The notes below the pieces were generated by a model that made no database searches, was not told where the DNA came from, and saw nothing but the letters and a program-made list of their open reading frames with translations. This document shows, in pieces, positions 59,751 to 64,000 of a DNA stretch of 64,000 bases. Location of the stretch: contig NW_019211456.1 in the NCBI RefSeq assembly GCF_002443255.2, positions 49,908,486 to 49,972,485 on the forward strand, read 5' to 3'. The translations under genes and the position numbers were made by a program. Source of the DNA: Varroa destructor. Lineage: Eukaryota; Arthropoda; Arachnida; Mesostigmata; Varroidae. Each line of letters starts with the position of its first letter. Position 1 is the stretch's first letter.

Positions 59751-62393
59751 CTGCACAATATAAATGTGAAATTCGTAAGCAAGGAAAAATAATACGTTTT
59801 CGTCGTATGGAAATCTTCTACTCCCTATAGGATCGTTATATTTAAGCTATACGTTATAGCGGCACATACAGGGGGAACACTGCCACGCAGTGGTTTCAAC
59901 GCTATCAAGAAATGTGGTGGATAAAAGGCATACCTATATGGGGTTCGTGACAAATGATATATAATTAGATTGCTAAGCTACTAGAAAGGTCAGGTCTCAA
60001 AGTGCCGGATCACGGAACGTATTTGTTTCGCTCATGTATGTGAACACATGGGTCGTTGTGTCCTCGCGTGTGCATGTCAGTGTTACAGTGAGTTTCCATT
60101 AAATTGACGCTGGTTCTGCATTGCGTGCTTGTACCTGCGATATAGCATACTTTGTACTTTTATGTCCCAAGAATTAAGTAAGATCATAAACTGTGGTCTA
60201 CAACAAAGGCTTGCACTAAGTTGACTTCGTCTATAGTAAATATGGCCTTAACTAGCTATGGCGCTACTGCGACGGGCCTTTTCTTACTCCCCGCGATCAG
60301 CCCTCGATTCCCTCTACATGTACGTATGACAAAGTTAAGCAGTAGATTCATCCACAAGACTCGGTTCCAGTGTTACTGGCCTCATACTAGAAGCTCACAG
60401 AATTGCAACGATATACAGGACAAAATGCTTTGATGTTAGCGTAGCGCACTGTTTCCGAACTAATCTACACATGTACACGATTTGGATCGACCCCACCTGC
60501 CCAGTCAAAATCGTCGTGCCCTCCACCTGCGGAAAAAGGAATTTTGCTATCCTTTGCTACTGCCGTTGCGGCTTTCAGCTTCTGTCCGTTTTGTCACCAG
60601 ATAAAGTAGCTACTATCCGGTATATTATCCGCCATTTATAGTATCGCCAATGCAACTATATAAAACGATCCATCCATATGTATTACGGGAACGCGCCATA
60701 GAGCTTCCGTTGATATGGATCCTTACGCCGTTTGCTTGGTGACTATTCATTGACAGCAATATATGAATCATTATCAGCTGTGCTGATTGTTATGTGAGGG
60801 CCTAATCGTCACCGCACATTATTTATGTTTTTTTCACACGTTACTATATAATAGTAGATGCGTTGGCCTGTACAGATTCATAGCAAATATCTATCGTGGT
60901 TCAAGTCCCGTTTTCTGATGTAACAACGTTGAACACACCGCTTGGAATTATAGTTGCTACGAAGAGTCCCTGAATCTTCGGGTTTGTGAAGTAGTAACGA
61001 AAAATGCCAGGCAAGGCACCGTTCGAAGAAGAAACCGTTACAATTTCAGCCAGTGGTTACGTGTGCTTGAAAAGAGCTTTGCGTGGCTGGTTAGCAAATG
61101 TCTTCCTTCCGTAACAAGCTATTTTCAGTACCTCAGTGTACCGTTGTTGGGCCTCAGCAGAAACCAATTATTGCTACCGTAGTTTCCGCTTCCATTGCGT
61201 GGATTTTGCCCGTATAGTGACTAGAACGATATTCATTATTCTTAGCAATCCCTATTTGTTTTTCGAAGCAAAACAAGTATGTTTAGTCCTTTAAATAGAA
61301 TATGGAAGCAGCCTCGCACCAGTCATTCGTAACGCCCTTCAAAACCCAAATCTTTCCATGGTATGGTAATCTCTTGCTCGGACTGGCCCAGTTTCAATCA
61401 GCATCTAGTACGAGTGCTAGAAAACCTCTATCCTGAATTTGCTGCTTTTCATTTCTTCGCTTCTTAATGAAGTTCCCATTCGAGTAAGAATCGATTTCGG
61501 TTTCAGATTTTATTATAACTACCGTTTCGTTGTACCGAAGTAGCTCAGACCAGCTGCTTAGATCATATCAAGTTCGCAGCATAACCTTCTTGGTTTTGTT
61601 CTACTCTAAGCTATTTTTCACTACACCCAACGACGCACTCCCTGTTAACGATCATAAGGCTGATCTAATTTATACTTTAAAAATAAGATACTTCAATGTA
61701 CGCTGCCCCCTCCCCCCCCCCCAAATAGGTACAATGACCTTCCATAGGCAGCTGAACTCTCAGCTTTTGGTGAATAGTTCGACACGCAAGTAGGTACGAT
61801 TGGTTTCATTCAATACAAGGAGACTGCTCCCTCTCCCAGGGATTCATCAACAGTCCTTCTGCGCCAACTTTCGCAAAAATCAAAAATTACAAAAGTTTTC
61901 TTCCAAAATTAGCAAATCAACACAGATTTACGTGCAGTATTATACTTATTAGACTAATCAATACTTATCCTAAATAAGAAACGAGATTTGTAACATTGTA
62001 TATGATACGAGAAACTTAACTACTACACGGGCCGTCAAGCTGTTCGAACGTCACTTTACGGATGTTAGTTTTTGCAAACGTGTGCTTTTGTCTGATGGGG
62101 ATTTCATCGTGCCCAAAAACTAGCGGTTTTGTACGCAGCCTAGCTTCGAAATTTTCGTAGTTTCAAATAGTGCATGCCAAAGCGGTTCTATATAACTGGC
62201 ATCATACTTCATTCGTGTGGCGCGTTTCTCGTTGCTTTGCAGCAGAGTTCAGTGCGCACGCAGGCTAACATAGAACACGATACGAGAAATGGAATACTTG
62301 TAATTTTGACAAAATACTTGAAAAATGACTCGTCTACAATCAAACACAACGCGTATCATCAGTACCATAGGCGCAAAAAATAAATCGTTCGCA
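59751..62393. other. no assigned gene; one TATA-like element
   Basis: At 60657-60665 CTATATAAAAC is a good TATA box on the plus strand. An ATG follows at 60715 with eight codons (MDPYAVCL) before a possible donor GTGACT, but nothing downstream confirms a gene. A small ATG frame near 61006 (MPGKAPFEEETVTISASGY) is coding-like. A poly-C tract lies at about 61712-61722. Otherwise featureless. Confidence 0.3.
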
Positions 62394-62399
62394 TTTATT
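62394..62399 (-). terminator. poly(A) signal
   Basis: An AATAAA on the minus strand lies about 31 bases after the stop codon of the terminal exon at 62430-62540, at a sensible spacing and orientation. Confidence 0.45.
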
Positions 62400-62429
62400 C
62401 TTTTTCTTGAAACAGTATTACCCTGCAAA

Positions 62430-62540
62430 TTAATGTTTAGTACCCAAGATCTTGTACAGTTTCTGGCCACGCAGTCCTGTTTCAACATGTCTAACTAACA
62501 CGCCATGTCGAACATTGAGAATCGATACCTGGACGCCTGC
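62430..62540 (-). CDS. candidate terminal exon, possible beta-propeller protein
   Basis: An acceptor reading TTTTACCTACATTTAGCCAG opens 36 codons to TAA: AGVQVSILNVRHGVLVRHVE then TGLRGQKLYKILGTKH. The V-S-I-L-N-V-R-x-G-x-L-V-R-x-V-E-T-G pattern is like the outer strands of a WD40-type propeller blade. The frame is open further upstream to 62618, so the exon could be longer. An AATAAA follows the stop by about 31 bases. A likely partner exon lies at 63655-63730. The gene would continue beyond the right edge of the window. The protein identity is unknown. Confidence 0.4.
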   Translation of the reverse strand, partial: AGVQVSILNVRHGVLVRHVETGLRGQKLYKILGTKH

Positions 62541-62991
62541 CTGGCTAAATGTAGGTAAAACGTAGGTACCATATAACCCATGATACCACACGAAAAGTGG
62601 CATTGACTCAAACACCAAACAACTTAGGCTATATTAGCTTTGAATCGTCCGAAGCATCGGATCCTACTATGATGCAATTCAAATATCCGCTCACTCTCTG
62701 GAAATTAAAAAAAACTTAACAGCCATTTACCGAGACATATCTATTTAGTTAGACAGTAAAACAGAGAACATGTGTGCGCCTGGTGCACATCAAACCTGAA
62801 TCGCAAAAGTATTCAATGTCATCTTCCTAATACTTTACCTAAAATGGCTATTAATAAAAGAATCCCCTCCTGTGAACGAGTTTCGACTGCAGACGATTGG
62901 GGCATCTTAAAGAGTTCCTTGAAGCTCTACTTCGACAAATGTGAATCTATACATGCTAGTAGAGTCACCAAACTAATTTGAATATTATTAG

Positions 62992-63007
62992 CCCCCCCCC
63001 CCCCCCC
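62992..63007. repeat. 16-base poly-C tract
   Basis: Sixteen consecutive C on the plus strand, an unusual homopolymer in AT-rich DNA and a likely site of length variation or sequencing error. Confidence 0.9.
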
Positions 63008-63271
63008 GTCGTTACTTGATATTGAAGAGTGCTGCACGGTACCTTCAAAGTTATACTTTAAAAAAATATATATGCACATATATGGCTTTGTTTTCAAGGT
63101 TCAGCACAGACATTCAGATACAGCTTTCTGGCATACTCAAAGCATTCAGGTTGTGCTTAAACATAGCTAGCGCCGGTCCCAAGAAGAACAAGATTCTAGT
63201 TTAAGAAAAGCGTCAGAAGTTACTAAACACTACTTACAGCTACCACTTTTGTTTCTTTCACTGTGTTTCAG

Positions 63272-63487
63272 TGCGATCGTGCCAATTTCAAGTCCTATCG
63301 TACTAATCAAACAGTTTATTTTAGAACTTTATTTAACTTGGTCTCCGTATTTTTTGTCCAGGAGGTCCAAAACTTACTCCGTTTGTATTCATTTTCTGAA
63401 TATATAATGAATACAAATGGCGTGAATTTAGAACTGATATATAAGGGCATACATCTACCAGTTAGACAGACGCCCAACTATACATAG
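63272..63487 (+). CDS. candidate exon, unknown protein
   Basis: A strong acceptor (TTTCTTTCACTGTGTTTCAG) opens 71 codons to TAG, including CDRANFKSYRTNQTVYFRTL and EVQNLLRLYSFSEYIMNTNG. A second good acceptor inside (GTATTTTTTGTCCAG, about 63361) keeps the same frame. It lies opposite minus-strand candidate exons of the propeller-like gene, so at most one of the two strands is likely to be coding here. Confidence 0.25.
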   Translation, partial: CDRANFKSYRTNQTVYFRTLFNLVSVFFVQEVQNLLRLYSFSEYIMNTNGVNLELIYKGIHLPVRQTPNYT

Positions 63488-63654
63488 ATAATCCCAGATG
63501 ATGAGCTTTTTTTTAAAAAACCAGATTTTGATCTTGAGATTGAGATTTTGCCTGACCTGCTAACTTTTCAAAGTAGAATTAAATAGTTACGCTTGTTTTT
63601 CGTGCACAAATAAGGATACGTTAATTAGGCAGTGTGAAACTTACAACTCCTTAC

Positions 63655-63730
63655 AGAGAAGAGGCCCGTTTCACCGAAAATAAAGCAGCCAATATGTGCC
63701 CTCGTGATGCCGCAGTAATAACGTGTGTGC
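63655..63730 (-). CDS. candidate internal exon of the propeller-like gene
   Basis: The acceptor GTCTATTAG and donor CTCT|GTAAGGAG enclose 76 bases reading THVITAASRGHILAALFSVK. The incoming phase is 1 and the outgoing phase 2. H-V-I-T-A-A-S-R-G-H looks like a propeller inner strand. The phase does not join directly to 62540, so one more exon lies between. The donor of another candidate (GTGGTAGCT|GTAAGTAG, exon ending about 63238, containing LEIGTIALKHSERNKSGS) may be that exon. Confidence 0.3.
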
Positions 63731-64000
63731 CTAATAGACTTTAAGACGTCTGAGATTGTTTAGGTTCGGAATTGGGCCTTGGCATATTCTGTTTTCTTGC
63801 CGGGTAGAATCAACTGCATGAAACATTTATTAAAAGGTAGCGAATATGTAATGGGCATCGACCCGCTAGCGACAAAAGCTACCCGAATACGACGGCCCCT
63901 TGAACCATAAGGTAGCCATCCTAACACGGAATTTATTGATATTTAATTGGCCATATTCATGGTAAAATCTATCAAAGATGTAGGACAAGTCGGGCTTCGA
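63731..64000. other. right edge of window, no gene seen
   Basis: AT-rich sequence without a supported exon; it may be intron of the minus-strand gene. Confidence 0.3.

Noticed and set aside
60890..60920. B-box-like TGGTTCAAGTCCC
   Set aside because: No A-box at the right distance and no cloverleaf.
1..64000. Operons, CRISPR arrays, ribosomal RNA, bacterial-type systems
   Set aside because: No ribosome-binding sites, no spaced identical repeats, no dense same-strand frames; the split genes show eukaryotic DNA.

Overview
This is a gene-sparse, AT-rich piece of an animal nuclear genome, most likely a parasitiform mite (Varroa/Tropilaelaps-like). The grounds are: split genes with GT-AG introns; two arthropod cuticle genes with Rebers-Riddiford chitin-binding domains of the arachnid type; a TATA plus initiator core promoter; remnants of a LINE and of a Tc1/mariner-type transposon; many (TA)n, poly-A and poly-C tracts; and a 25-base N gap. 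The species call is inference. No operons, rRNAs, CRISPR arrays or convincing tRNAs were found.

Layout. 0-12 kb: mostly non-coding, with a frame-broken coding-like block at 7.8-8.3 kb and two small plus-strand exons at 10.1-10.7 kb. 12.2-13.1 kb: an uninterrupted RING plus TRAF/MATH-type gene with its own poly(A) signal, followed by a decayed DDE transposase (13.66-13.9 kb). 16.1-17.0 and 23.5-25.15 kb: two minus-strand cuticle genes. The second has a complete model: 7-codon first exon, large second exon, TATA box, initiator and a G-rich upstream tract. 27.2-27.3 kb: an assembly gap beside one copy of a repeat that forms a tandem array at 34.3-35.0 kb. 30.9-32.4 kb: plus-strand candidate exons and a candidate secreted peptide. 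36.6-37.95 kb: a decayed minus-strand LINE with endonuclease and reverse-transcriptase motifs. 40.8-41.4 kb: an LTR-like TATA/poly(A) cluster. 43.1-43.5 kb: minus-strand terminal exons. 46.3-53.9 kb (perhaps to 57.5 kb): a multi-exon minus-strand GAS2-family gene with a calponin-homology domain, a charged linker and a GAR domain. 55.5-63.7 kb: several candidate terminal exons on both strands, belonging to genes I cannot name.

The best-supported genes suggest a cytoskeletal cross-linker (GAS2-like), two exoskeleton proteins and a ubiquitin-ligase/adaptor-like protein; nothing links them functionally. Most long stretches hold no recognisable gene. Exon models come from reading splice consensus, phase and protein plausibility by eye. 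Single-exon calls are therefore tentative, and identities were not checked against any database.
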